Source: Corticium candelabrum
Lineage: Eukaryota; Porifera; Homoscleromorpha; Homosclerophorida; Plakinidae
Length of the DNA stretch: 64,000 nt
NCBI RefSeq assembly: GCF_963422355.1
Contig: NC_085095.1
Coordinates: 5,495,327-5,559,326, forward strand
Direction of reading: 5' to 3'
Positions 1 through 12,537 of the stretch are shown one piece after another (position 1 is the first letter of the stretch; each line of letters starts with the position of its first letter). The notes beneath the pieces were generated by a model. That model ran no database searches. It was given only the letters and a program-made list of their open reading frames with translations, and was not told where the DNA came from. The position numbers and the translations under genes were made by a program.

Positions 1-1070
1 TCCGTCGATCCTCCGTCAGTGTAGTTCGACAATATTTAAGGTTTAGTTTCTGCTTTCTAGTTATCTGCATGCTTTCTAATGATAAGTAAAATGCACGCGC
101 TCGATATTTTTACTTCACTTTACAACTTTTTCTTGAATTTTCATGTCTCTAGAGGGTAATGATCAAAGAGAGATTCGATTCTAGTTACTGTATCATGCAG
201 ATCTTCAGAAAATGATCAATTCTTCTTGTCATGCAAAGGCTAGATTAGCCACATTACGTATATCTAGAGCAATCAGTTTGCGTCAGTGAAAAGCAGCATT
301 ATTTTTTCGGTTGAAACGACCAGATCCCTTGTTGGTTATAGGCGTGGTACGTCGTGAGAAGCAGCACGTGCGAGGGTCACTGTGACTTCAGACATACACA
401 CACAAGGTGAATGGTGACCAGAACCGTATATACGGCTCTGGTGACGGACGGACCCATCGTTTTACAGATCTACTACATAAAAACAAACCTGCAGTACCGG
501 AGCAAACGAATCTGTGCAAACAATGAGTTTCGGTAACTCTAAATAAACAAAACTAGAGAGAGAGGTACGCATGCTCTTTCAGTTTCCTTCATAGTTGTAT
601 ACAATCACGAAACGTTTCCTGGTACCTCTCAATGTGTTGAAAGAATACCACATTACTCTATAATACGTAGATGCAGCAACACTTCCTTCATTTGGAGCTT
701 TTCTTGGAGATAAGGCTCTTACGTGCATGATCGAAAGTTCAACAAAATTTCCCAGGCAGATAGATTGCACTCGATTGCATGTTGCAGACATTGCCTACAG
801 AAATTGTTTCAATGATCGTCTGGACAAATGTCAACCGAGTTGCTCGTCTCTCTAAACACGGCTACTAAACTATTAATTACTTTTACTTGTAGCTTTGATT
901 AGGATTCTGATAAACTATGATTTTGAGCAGTGTAAAGTTAGCTGTAAATGATCCGGACATAGGCGTGCAAGTTTCGAGAATATCGGAGAAGCAGCTATAA
1001 TCAGCGTTTCAACCCCGCTTTGCTGCAGTCGAAAGGAGCGACCGCTATCGAGCTGTAGAACAAGCCGATA
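1..1070. other. 5' flank of the CCP gene, no gene supported
   Basis: No convincing exon was found in this kilobase. Short ORFs on the minus strand (579-791, 915-1100) show no domain, no sensible splice partners and ordinary intergenic composition. The stretch ends at the start codon of the CCP gene (1071), so it presumably holds its 5' UTR and promoter; no clear TATA or other element was recognised. Confidence 0.5.
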
Positions 1071-4000
1071 ATGGTAGCTTTTTTTCCAGCAGTAGTACAT
1101 CTATTGCTACACGTGCTACTCACGTGCATGCCTTCGACGAGTAAGTTACAACTGTAATTAATTCCAAAAGCTCTAATTCATTTGCCTTGAAATTTCAGTG
1201 GCATTACAAGGTCAAAGCTGTAGACCACTCGAGAATTCTCACATCGATCACTGGATGGTTGTCCATCCCGCCATTAAAGCGGTTGTACAACACGGGCAGA
1301 CTCTGCAGGCAAAGTTGAAGTGCAACAGAGGATTACACGCTCGAGATGGCAAGCAGACTACCGTAGTGAAAGTGACGTGTCAAGATGGCGTGTGGTCTCC
1401 AATTTCTTTCAAATGCCATTCAATCGATTCGTCAAGCTCTGGTAGTGAACCAACCTGTAGCTAGGAGGGAACTATCTTGTTCAATTGTAAGTTCTAAATG
1501 AATTGAATTGTTTTAGAAAAACCTTCAAGTATTCAGCTAGAAGAGAGAACGTCTTCCGATTGCGATCCTCAACAGTTAAACAGCATTGTCGGCTCTCCTG
1601 TAATACACAACATGAACAAAACTCATGCCCTAGCCGAGTGTCCGATCACTCATCATGTCGAGCAGCTCACGTACAATCAATCGCAACCGGAGCGGAAATT
1701 CTATCTCAAGTGTCTAAAGGGCAACTGGGAATCTCAACCACGGGAGAGGCTCCAGTGCAGCAGTATGTCGCATCAAGACGCGTAATTTGTTTTTATGACG
1801 TTGTCGTTGTCCAATTTAGAAATAGTGTGTCCTCATTTAAAGATCGACCGTTCTCTTTTTAACTTCAATACTCTTCAAAGAGGCAACGCGACGTCTTGGG
1901 GTGTTGGATGTAAAATTGAACTCGAATGTCGAAATGAGAACAAGAACGCAGGAGAGAATAGAACGGTTATAATGGAATGCAGACCAAACGGAAAATGGAG
2001 CGAAGACCCGTCATCAATCAAATGTCACGGTACACAAACACGTTTTGATTAGCTTATTGCATTCGACGTAACTTTCAATACTTTAGACCATTCTCGAGTG
2101 TCGGATAAGAAAGAATTGTCCTACAGTAACAACTGTGGATCGTTGACACACTTTCTCAAACTTGGTTTCAGCACTATAAAATTGGTGAACAACTCGCATG
2201 CGTTTATGAATTGCTCGAAAAGTCGACACATTGTGCCACATGAGCTTAGCGGCAATCTCAAACAGATATCGCAAACAACGTACATCAAGTGTGAAGAGGA
2301 GTCCGGAAATTGGGTATCGGCCATTGAAGGCAAAACTCTGGGTGATCTCCAGTGCAGCAGTAAGTTGGTACCTAACTGGATGGTTGAAATTGCGTTTCGG
2401 CAGTCCTCAATTTCAGAAACGATGTGCAATGATTCAAATCTGATTCAGACGGAGGTCGAAGGCACGAGAGTATGTGACAACGTCGAGACAAATGCGGTCG
2501 GTGACTGCATACGGTACCGCTGCAAAAATGAAGAGTACCACGTGCACGGTACCGACAGCGGTACCGCCACAATACGTTGCCTTCCGGACGGTCAGTGGAG
2601 CCAGAATCCTGCACTCTTCCGATGCGTACGAAGTAAGAATGCATGAGCTATGAGTACTTCTTTACTTAAGACACTGTATTGTGCGTTAGCTGTTCGGTGT
2701 AATTCTTCTGGTCTCGTTGGTCCTCAACTGATCAACAATCCGTCGTTTTCAAATGCAAAGAGACGGTGCGGTCTTAGATATTGTGAGAACTATGTTTGCA
2801 AAAAGAATGATCATTACGTCAATGGACGGAACAACGTCACCATCCACTGTCTCGCAAACGGAGCGTGGAGTCAAGACCCAAACCGATTGCACTGTCGCGG
2901 TAACTTAATAATACTTTGTCATTGAAAGTGCGATACTAAGAGAGTATGACTAATGTGTATTGCTTATCTAGTGAAAGTAATGACTGCTTTGTATTGCAGC
3001 TTGTGGCCTTATTAGGAGAGAGTTCCTGCCTACTGCGCACGTTGACTATGGTTGGAATGCGACACATATCCGTGTTGAATGTCCTACATATTATCATGCT
3101 ACACCATTAACCCTTCCGCACGAGAGCGGCACATTACCGAGATATTTCTACTTAAAGTGCATCGACAGCCATTGGGAGTCTCCTAACAAGACAATACGAC
3201 AAGAGGAATTAGGCTGCACCAGTATGACTCTTCAGCTTAATTCTGTTTGTGAGATAAATGTAATCCCAGTTGTTCTCAGAAACCCGATGCAATTCCAGAA
3301 ATCTGTATAGAAAAGATATGAATATACAATATACCTGTCCATCTTATCAGAGCACACAGTACGGTGTCGGATGTGCCTTAAACTACAGTTGTCACAACGA
3401 AGGCTTCTTCTCTAATGGAGAAAAGCATGTCAACATTCGATGTCTTCCAACTGGAGAGTGGAGTCAAGACATAGCAAACTTTTCATGCCGAAGTAAGTGA
3501 AGCTCAGTGATGCCAAACCAGTTCGCGAGGCCGTATCATTCATGTCATTACGTGTGATAATGATATTTTGCATTGAATAAAATGTGGTCGGATGCAAAAT
3601 CTCGGAAAATTTACAATTATCAAAGTTACAATATAATACAATATAATACAATACAATACAATACAATACAATACAATACAATACAATACAATATAATACA
3701 ATACAACACAACACAACACAACACAACACAACACAACACAACACAATACAATGCAATACAATACAATACAACACAATACAATACTCCCATTTCTTTCAAA
3801 TGCCGTTCAATTGATTCGTCAAGCTCTGGTAGTGAACCAACCTGTAGCTAGGAAGAAACCATCTTGTTCAATTGTAAATTCTAAATGAATTGAATTGTTT
3901 TAGAAAAACCTTCAAGTATTCAGCTAGAAGAGAGAACGTCTTCCGATTGCGATCCTCAACAGTTAAACAGCATTGTCGGCTCTCCTGTAATACACAACAT

Positions 4001-7000
4001 GAACAAAACTCATGCCCTAGCCGAGTGTCCGATCACTCATCATGTCGAGCAGCTCACGTACAATCAATCGCAACCGGAGCGGAAATTCTATCTCAAGTGT
4101 CTAAAGGGCAACTGGGAATCTCAACCACGGGAGAGGCTCCAGTGCAGCAGTATGTCGCATCAAGACGCGTAATTTGTTTTTATGACGTTGTCGTTGTCCA
4201 ATTTAGAAATAGTGTGTCCTCATTTAAAGATCGACCGTTCTCTTTTTAACTTCAATACTCTTCAAAGAGGCAACGCGACGTTTTGGGGTGTTGGATGTAA
4301 AATTGAACTCGAATGTCGAAATGAGAATATGAACGCAGGAGAGAATAGAACGGTTATAATGGAATGCAGACCAAACGGAAAATGGAGCGAAGACCCGTCA
4401 TCAATCAAATGTCACGGTACACAACACAGTTCTATTAGCTTATTGCATTTGACGTAACTTTCAATACTTTAGACCATTCTCGAGTGTCGGTTAAGAAAGA
4501 ATTGTCCTACAGTAACAACTGTGGATCGTTGAAACACTTTTTCAAACTTGGTTTCCGCACTATAAAATTGGTGAACAACTCGCATGCGTTTATGAAGTGC
4601 TCGAAAAGTCGGCACATTGTGCCACATGAGCTTAGCGGCAATCTCAAACAGATATCGCAAACAACGTACATCAAGTGTGAAGAGGAGTCCGGAAATTGGG
4701 TATCGGCCATTGAAGGCAAAACTCTGGGTGATCTCCAGTGCAGCAGTAAGTTGGTACCTAACTGGATGGTTGAAATTGCGTTTCGACATTCCTCAATTTC
4801 AGAAACGATGTGCAATGATTCAAATCTGATTCAGACGGAGGTCGAAGGCACGAGAGTATGTGACAACGTCGAGACAAATGCGGTCGGTGACTGCATACGG
4901 TACCGCTGCAAAAATGAAGAGTACCACGTGCACGGTACCGACAGCGGTACCGCCACAATACGTTGCCTTCCGGACGGTCAGTGGAGCCAGAATCCTGCAC
5001 TCTTCCGATGCGTACGAAGTAAGAATGCATGAGCTATGAGTGCTTCTTTACTTAAGACACTGTATTGTGCGTTAGCTGTTCGGTGTAATTCTTCTGGTCT
5101 CGTTGGTCCTCAACTGATCAACAATCCGTCGTTTTCAAATGCAAAGAGACGGTGCGGTCTTAGATATTGTGAGAACTATGTTTGCAAAAAGAATGATCAT
5201 TACGTCAATGGACGGAACAACGTCACCATCCACTGTCTCGCAAACGGAGCGTGGAGTCAAGACCCAAACCGATTGCACTGTCGCGGTAACTTAATAATAC
5301 TTTGTAATTGAAAGTGCGATACTAAGAGAGTATGACTAATGTGTATTGCATATTTAGTGAAAGTAATGACTGCTTTGTATTGCAGCTTGTGGCCTTATTA
5401 GGAGAGAGTTCCTGCCTACTGCGCACGTTGACTATGGTTGGAATGCGACACATATCCGTGTTGAATGTCCTACATATTATCATGCTACACCATTAACCCT
5501 TCCGCACGAGAGCGGCACATTACCGAGATATTTCTACTTAAAGTGCATCGACAGCCATTGGGAGTCTCCTAACAAGACAATACGACAAGAGGAATTAGGC
5601 TGCACCAGTATGACTCTTCAGCTTAATTCTGTTTGTGAGATAAATGTAATCCCAGTTGTTCTCAGAAACCCGATGCAATTCCAGAAATCTGTATAGAAAA
5701 GATATGAATATACAATATACCTGTCCATCTTATCAGAGCACACAGTACGGTGTCGGATGTGCCTTAAACTACAGTTGTCACAATGAAGGCTTCTTCTCTA
5801 ATGGAGAAATGCATGTCAACATTCGGTGTCTTCCAACTGGAGAGTGGAGCCAAAACGTGGCAAAACTTCGATGCCGAAGTAAGTAACCCCACTTAGACAG
5901 ACGAGCACGCAAGGCTGTAACGATATTTTGCATTGAATTATTACAGAATGTGGTCGGATACAAAATCTCGGGGAATTTGCAGTTATTGAGTATGAGTTCA
6001 ACGAGACTCACGCGATGGTCACTTGTCAGAAAACTCATCGCGTCGTTGCAGACCTTCTACAGCAAGGACAAACAGAAATTGTGCGAACTTTCTACCTCCA
6101 GTGCGTTGACGATCTCTGGAAGTCTCCCTACACCGGAATAAGAACAAGCGACCTCAATTGCCAACGTAAGTATAGAGTTTTATATTGACCAACTATATAT
6201 AACGAAGATGTGACACGACTGGATTTCAGAGATATTCTGCGATGCCCCTGTTGTCCACGGTTTTGTTACCTTGAACTGCTCAGATCATGAACCACCACGC
6301 AACACGGTTGACTATTGTCTCAAGTTTGGTTGCCCCAAAGGGTACCTTCTCAATGGAAGTGCCACCACATTAACTGCAAGGTGCCTACCGAACGGAAAAT
6401 GGAACAACGAACCAACAAACTACCAATGCCAACGTGAATAATTACAGACATAGAAATATAATTATTCCCAACTCATGTTTTTTTGTTCTTTTCTATGCAG
6501 CAAAGAATCCATGTTCGATACCTGACGGTCCCTACAACGTTTTAATCATTTCTAGCAAACGAATTCATAACCATCCACAGGGTTCTCTGTCTGAAATAGT
6601 TTGGGGATGCAGAGACGGGTTCCGACCAGTTGAAGATCAATCCGAGTACATAGCCGTACAACACTGCAATGCAGAAACAGGTGAATGGACTCCACGTATT
6701 GAATCATCAAAGCTACGGAATGGCTGTCGAGCAAGTGCTGCACAATACCTTAATTGTTGACATCATATTGAATGCCTTTTTTGTTAGCGAAACTCTGTGC
6801 AAGCGAGCTATTTAACGACGTCGCTAAGAAAAACATGATTGCCAAAGGAGCATGTGACTTTGCTGACATGTATGCACCCGGACACTGTGTAAACATCAGC
6901 TGTACTTATAAAGGCTACCTCATCGATGGAAATCAAACCTACACGTTGCAATGCCAAGCGGATGGCAACTGGACCAGAAACATGACAGCACTTCAATGCG

Positions 7001-8339
7001 AACGTCAGTTCCTCATCGATGTCGCGTATTCTGGATATATATACTCGTACATTACCATACAATTTCTCTACGTTCTATAGCAAAGAAGAATTGTCCTGAT
7101 CCGCTGCCGTCTGAAATCCCAAGTAACGTCGAGCGGGTCCCTCCCAAAAATTCAAAGCCAAAGGCCCTAACGAAACTAGTCTGGAGGTGTGCTCGGGGTT
7201 TTCGACGTTCCAGGTTTTCTCAAACGTGTAATGCTGAGATTGGTGAGTGGGAGCCCTCACTACACCTGATACCGCCCTGCCAGCGACGAAAGAAAGGTTA
7301 AAAATCAATTTTAGCTAATGTCAATACAGTTGTTTCAGACCTACATTAATTCTCGACAGCTCATAAAAAATGCTCAGACCCGAACGAGAACGAATACCCG
7401 GTCAACACGCTCCTGAACGAAGCAGAGTCGAATGAAAATCGTCTTGTATGGCAATGTGAAGGACGGCAAGATGAATTCGTAACTCAGACGTGTAACACAA
7501 CGACGGGCGTCTGGGAGCCAAAGACCATGCGTACAACATGCAAGAAAAGTAAGTTGCCATTCCAACTATACATGTATAGCAATAGATCTTAAGAGTTGGC
7601 ATGGATTTTGTAAAGAGTGTCATGACGTACCACCGCAGTCACCGCACGTGGTTGTCACTCCTTCACTAACGACTTTCCACGCGGGTGACGCTGTTACGCT
7701 CAAATGCAAAAACAGTACAGCCGCCTACACATTCCGATCCCATGGAGCAAACCGGCTAGTGTGCGACGAGAACGGAAAATGGAATTTTACCGTCACGAAC
7801 GCCTACAACTGCCATAAAGGTTTCTTATTAAAGTCAATCAACAATCGCGACATATAAAAAACAATTTTGTTGCTATAGTGTTCGCTTACTGTCGCGTACA
7901 CTCCTCGCTGTTTGCCGCGTCTTCGGAGTTCGTCAGTTCGGGAACGACGGTCAGGCTAAAACCGTGCCCTCGAGGACAGTATCGACTCGGACCGGATGAG
8001 GTCGTGTGCACGTCAACCACCCTCTTCAACGAGCCTTGGTCCAACATCAAGTGTCAGAAGAAAACTTGTGGTGTGCCCGTCGTGGCTGCAGAGTGCGCGT
8101 TCCTCCACAAATTGCAACACAGCGATCATTCATACAAATGGAAAACGGAACTTTCGTACGTGCACAAAACTGAAGGCTGGCGAGGAAGACTACTGTGCAT
8201 GGGCGACGGGAAATGGAAGTACAAACGCATAGAGTGCGGTACGTAAGACATTCGACTTGTTGTTTAATTTCTATCCTTTCTCGAGTATCACAATTTCCGT
8301 CCGTTTGCAGACCCAAAGCGAGCCACAGCAAGCGACTAG
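1071..8339 (+). CDS. secreted multi-CCP (sushi/complement control) protein, about 24 modules
   Basis: Exon 1 (1071-1140) encodes a hydrophobic signal peptide (MVAFFPAVVHLLLHVLLTC) and ends in phase 1 at a GTAAGT donor. CCP exons follow: 1199-1441, 1517-1762, 1820-2029, 2087-2359, 2417-2632, 2690-2899, 3000-3221, 3280-3492, then duplicated exons 3904-4149, 4207-4416, 4473-4745, 4803-5018, 5076-5285, 5386-5607, 5666-5878, then 5947-6165, 6230-6433, 6501-6734, 6788-7003, 7081-7296, 7360-7548, 7616-7819, 7879-8238 (two modules) and a tail exon 8311-8339. Every CCP exon is a multiple of three and phase 1-1, the classic shuffling format. Each module shows the four-cysteine pattern with the GxW (GxWS, GNWES) before the last Cys. 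Summed coding length is 5364 nt (1787 aa). No membrane segment or GPI signal is visible, so secretion is inferred. The ligand is unknown; such proteins act in adhesion, self-recognition or complement-like binding. Confidence 0.85.
1398..3619 (+). repeat. tandem segmental duplication, copy 1 (period 2387 bp)
   Basis: This block is repeated almost base for base at 3785-5988. Copy 1 begins inside the last codons of the first CCP exon and runs through seven complete CCP exons into a decayed eighth. Differences from copy 2 are a handful of substitutions and one 1-bp length change near 2040 that alters the offset from 2387 to 2386. Confidence 0.95.
3581..3619 (+). pseudogene. decayed CCP exon remnant at the end of duplication copy 1
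   Basis: It matches the beginning of the CCP exon at 5947 (TGTGGTCGGATxCAAAATCTCGG). The acceptor TTACAG that precedes the intact exon is missing here (TGAATAAAATGT instead), and the exon breaks off into the microsatellite after about 35 bp. Splicing from the exon ending 3492 to 3904 skips it and keeps phase 1. Confidence 0.8.
3628..3784 (+). repeat. (ATACA)n / (CACAA)n pentanucleotide microsatellite at duplication junction
   Basis: A run of AATAC/ATACA units grading into ACACA/CAACA units and back. It sits exactly between copy 1 and copy 2 of the CCP duplication, joining the truncated exon remnant to the tail of a first-exon remnant (PISFKC frame) that starts copy 2. Confidence 0.95.
3785..5988 (+). 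repeat. tandem segmental duplication, copy 2
   Basis: Near-identical to 1398-3619. It begins with only the last 20 or so codons of the first CCP exon, whose acceptor and body are absent, so that fragment is not an exon here. The seven following CCP exons are intact, and the eighth (5947-6165) is the intact version of the decayed remnant at 3581. Confidence 0.95.
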
Positions 8340-9074
8340 TAACAATCGTGTGTGCAAGGACGGGTGGCTGAGTGCGACGTTCTGTCGACACACACACACA
8401 CACAAACGTTACAAACGGCGGTTTGTAGAAAACAGACTTTATAGTTGAATTCAAAGAGTAGAGATGACGGTATTTATATTACCTGATATATATCAAGTAC
8501 CAGTGCGCACGCTATGATTTATGATCACTACAACGCGGAGGGAGATTGAGTGCATGCAGCATTAGTGACTATGCCAATGCAACAATGCATCAAGCAACAG
8601 ACTGGTTGTTTTGCCAGCTCACTAAGTCACCATGCATGCAGGCGTCTTAACTTTACATCTTGCACGTTCTAGAACCGAACCACCATACAGTACTAGTCTA
8701 GAAATTAGGTACATCTACTGTATGTACAACCAATAAAACTTTGCTCTTTATGAAATGTAAACGCGGGGATAGTCGACCCTAAGACACTAGACGGAAGTCG
8801 AAGACTCATAAGACTTTGAGGATCTAACGCTAGATTGCAAATGCAGTACAGTATACAATACAAAACTAAGCCACTCAATAAAACCTACGTCAGTCATAAT
8901 ATCGAGTATCACAATTTCCAGTACCAACTGCAAGACTGCTAAAACACCGTATATCTAATAATTGACTAGCCGCAATACGTATATCAAAAATATTCTAAAC
9001 GCGTGCACCTTTACGCACGCGCACATGCACATACACACACCCAGTTACAGTTATCACATTTACCTTCACTTTGA
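8340..9074. other. convergent intergenic region between CCP gene and Dicer
   Basis: It holds the 3' ends of two convergent genes. AATAAA motifs at 8732 and 8877 could serve the plus-strand CCP gene. A short (CA)n run lies at 8390-8403. No coding exon was recognised. Confidence 0.6.
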
Positions 9075-12000
9075 TCACGACTTTTTCTTCTCCACATAGC
9101 GAACAGCCTTCTTGGAGGCTGCAATTTTAGCAAGTCTGCCATTTCGAGCTACACCAGTAAACTTTTTTCCACAAGGTAGCGTCACTGTACATCTCAATCT
9201 TCCGTCCGGTTCTTTCTCGTTTGCACTGTTAAACGAGAGAACAACGTACCTGATTAATCTACGACGTACACGTTACCAGCACATAACGTGCTTCACCTGA
9301 AAATCAAACGATCTGGGAACATCTCATACAACTGTCGTACCGGCTGTTTTGGAGGATTCCTGCCATACTTTGCTAAAACGAGAAGCTTAGAGTTTATGCA
9401 TAGCAGGTGTACGTTCAAAAGCTTTATTAAACTGACATATGTATGGCTTTAACATCTTTGAGTAAACGTTCCATACGATTTTCAGCTTTAGTCCACAATC
9501 AAGAAAGATGGCTCCTGCCACAGACTCAAAAATATCTCCAAGAACTTTTGGCGCCTCAACTTCATCCTCATCACCAACATCACCACAATCATCATCATCA
9601 TCAACAGTCTCATTTTCTATGTCACATTCCTAATCAGACACATATTATATTATATAAACAGCAAACATATGCTTTACACGTAGATGGTGACATACCATCC
9701 ACAATATGTCTTTGACAGCAGTATCTCCACACGAAACTTGGTCTTTCTGTTTAGACTTGACGTACAAGTCAATAGCTTTGAATAATCTTGGGGATAACCC
9801 TTTCAAATGGTGATGATAGTTTCGTTCAACTGCAATTTCAGCAAAAGTATCATTGCATACCAATGCAGATCGAAGATCAGTAAGTTCTCCAGGATTCATA
9901 TCATCGTAATCGGTGTAAATTTGATAAGTAACAAGGTAATCAATAAGGGCATCACCTAAAAACTCGAGCCGCTGATAGGAGTCTGTTACACGATTCAAAT
10001 AATATGAAGGGTGCGTTAATGCCTGCAAAAGCCACTTCTTGTCTTTAAATTCATAACCAATAGAATCCTCAAAACGGTGAAATCCATTCGAGAGAGTTTC
10101 TATAGATATGTTTCTTTGGCTGCTAGATGTGCTGTTGAAGTAGAATGTAGCAGTGGAAATCTGGCTGATGCATTCTGTCAGCTGATCCACAGTGTGAGCG
10201 TCCAAGACATCACTAACTGAGTCGTGAACATCAATACCAATCCACTTCATAAAATGCAAAGCAGAGGAATACCCGCCATAACGTAGGTATGCACCTATTA
10301 GTGCCTCAACACAATCTGCCACACATTTGTCAGACATTCTCTGCTTTCGATATTCAACTGGCTTATCTCCTATCTCTGCCTGCTTTGCATCTTCTACAGC
10401 AGGTAGCTGTATAAATCCCGGTGGCAGCCACATGACTAAGGGACGGAATTCAGTAACAAACATGTGCAATGGTAAATTCCTTTTACGAGCCAAAGAAAAC
10501 AACTTGGCATTGCATACAATCCGTGACCGTTTCTTGGACAGTTGGCCTTCATGCTTGTTGATGTACTTCCAAAAGAGAGACACAGAGATAGCTAGCTTAA
10601 GGAATGAGTCTCCAAGCATTTCAAGACGCTCCAGATTGAACAAATCATGAGAACTCTTGGCCGTCAGTGCTGTCAATATATTGAACACAGAAGGCATGCC
10701 CTCATCATCTTCTCCTTCTGAAGACTCTACCTCTCCATCTTCTAATTCCATAGACTCACAGCTTGAAGAATCAAAATCAATGGACACGGTAAGCCAATCA
10801 TTGCTAATATCTTTATGATGCTCATTCACAGCCTCTACATCTTTACTATCTTCTCCTGCTACTTTCTTCCTTTTCATTGGTGGCGACGTGAACACATATG
10901 ATGTTGCCTCATTTCCTATGTCCGAACACTCCTGTGAGGCTACATCTTCCATTCCTATAGCAAACCGCAGCTCATTTGCCACCAGCAATTGCTCAGTTCT
11001 CCATAAAACTGACGGAAGTAGAAAGCCTGAATCCCATATATGTGAAGGTAAAGAAAATACACTACACAACTCTGGAATCAACTGTATCATTCGTGGAACT
11101 CGTGATCCTTCTTCTGGTTTTGCAAGTGCATTGAGCTTCCGTGAAAATGGCTCCACTTCAAGCAATGGTTGCTCTAAGTCTTTAATCTTCAAATTATATT
11201 GAGAATTGAAATAGTCAGCATAAGTAGCAGCCTTCCCAATATCTGGAAACTCACTAGATGGGTTTAGGTCATGCCGTATAGCTACAACACGAAACCTCTG
11301 TTTGCTGTTCTCTTGGTATGATTTCTTCACAACACAGCCCACCAGATCACTTTTTTCAAGCTGCTGAAGCTGTTGTCTACTAGTAAACAATTCTTGTGAA
11401 CCGGCTTCGCTATTAGAAAGAAGCTTCATGTCCAGCACCCAATTACCTCTTCCTGCATTAGTTAATGGCACAATTCTGTATCCTCTGTTCTGAACTATTG
11501 TTGAAAAGGAAAGTGATGTGCATTTCTCAAAGCCAAGAATATGGTTGAATAGCTTTTCATGCCACTGATCAATCTTCCGATAAACTTCCAAAGAGATACA
11601 ATCTAAATGCTGCTGCTCCAATTTGACACAAACTTCTCCTGTTTTGGGGTACAATGTAAACGATGGCATCTGAAGAAAGCCAAAGGTAATTACAACAAGA
11701 TTCTCCTCTACATTAAAAGTGCTCACAGAAAAAGAAATTGGTTTGGACATGAGAATTCCTAAGCAATTGACAGAACTTCCAATTGACACCACACTTGAAA
11801 CTGATTTTACATCAATCTGGTACAGGTAGACAGGCACATCGTACAAGGGTCTGCAGTCTTTTAGATCTTCAGGAACCTACAACAAGACATACACACTGTT
11901 ATACAGTAGATTTGCAAATTGTATTACTACTACAATCATCACACTTTCATTTCATACAGCTTTCTGCTGTCACCACGCTGCTTCAAATCACTGTCATCCT

Positions 12001-12496
12001 CATAACCTTCCTCTTCTTCTCCTTCGCTGTCTGAAATAACCTGCAAACACAGCAAAAATTTGCCATTTCAAATCAGCTCTGACATGCTTAAATAACTATT
12101 CCTTGAAATCTAATCACATTACAATATGTGATACACATACCTCTAGTACAGGACAAAGATGATCATCCAGCTGACCTATCTTATGCAACTTCTCACACAT
12201 GAGTAAGGCAACGTGTTGCTTTGCTTTCATCTTGGTTGACCAAACATCACTCTAAGAGAAATAATTTTGAGTTTCAAACAACACTAAGAGACTACAAGTA
12301 CAGTTGCAGTTATGTCCAATCTTCCAGTCTCTGTTCTCCCTATCTGTTCACCTGTTTCTATGCGGCTATCTTGTGTGCCTCTGTCTGTCTTTGAGTCTCT
12401 ACCGATACGTCTGTGTTTGTTTTCACCTCCCAAACCTGTCAATTAATCTGCCTTCAGATGTACCTGTTTGCATGCATGACTCTGTATTTTGGTGTG

Positions 12497-12537
<41 letters not shown>

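Noticed and set aside
2121-2429. minus-strand and alternative-frame ORFs over the CCP exons
   Set aside because: Shadows; they are duplicated together with the CCP exons and show no domain.
9443-9715. plus-strand ORF with [15 protein letters not shown]
   Set aside because: Antisense shadow of the acidic segment DDDDD...DEDEVE in Dicer exon 7.
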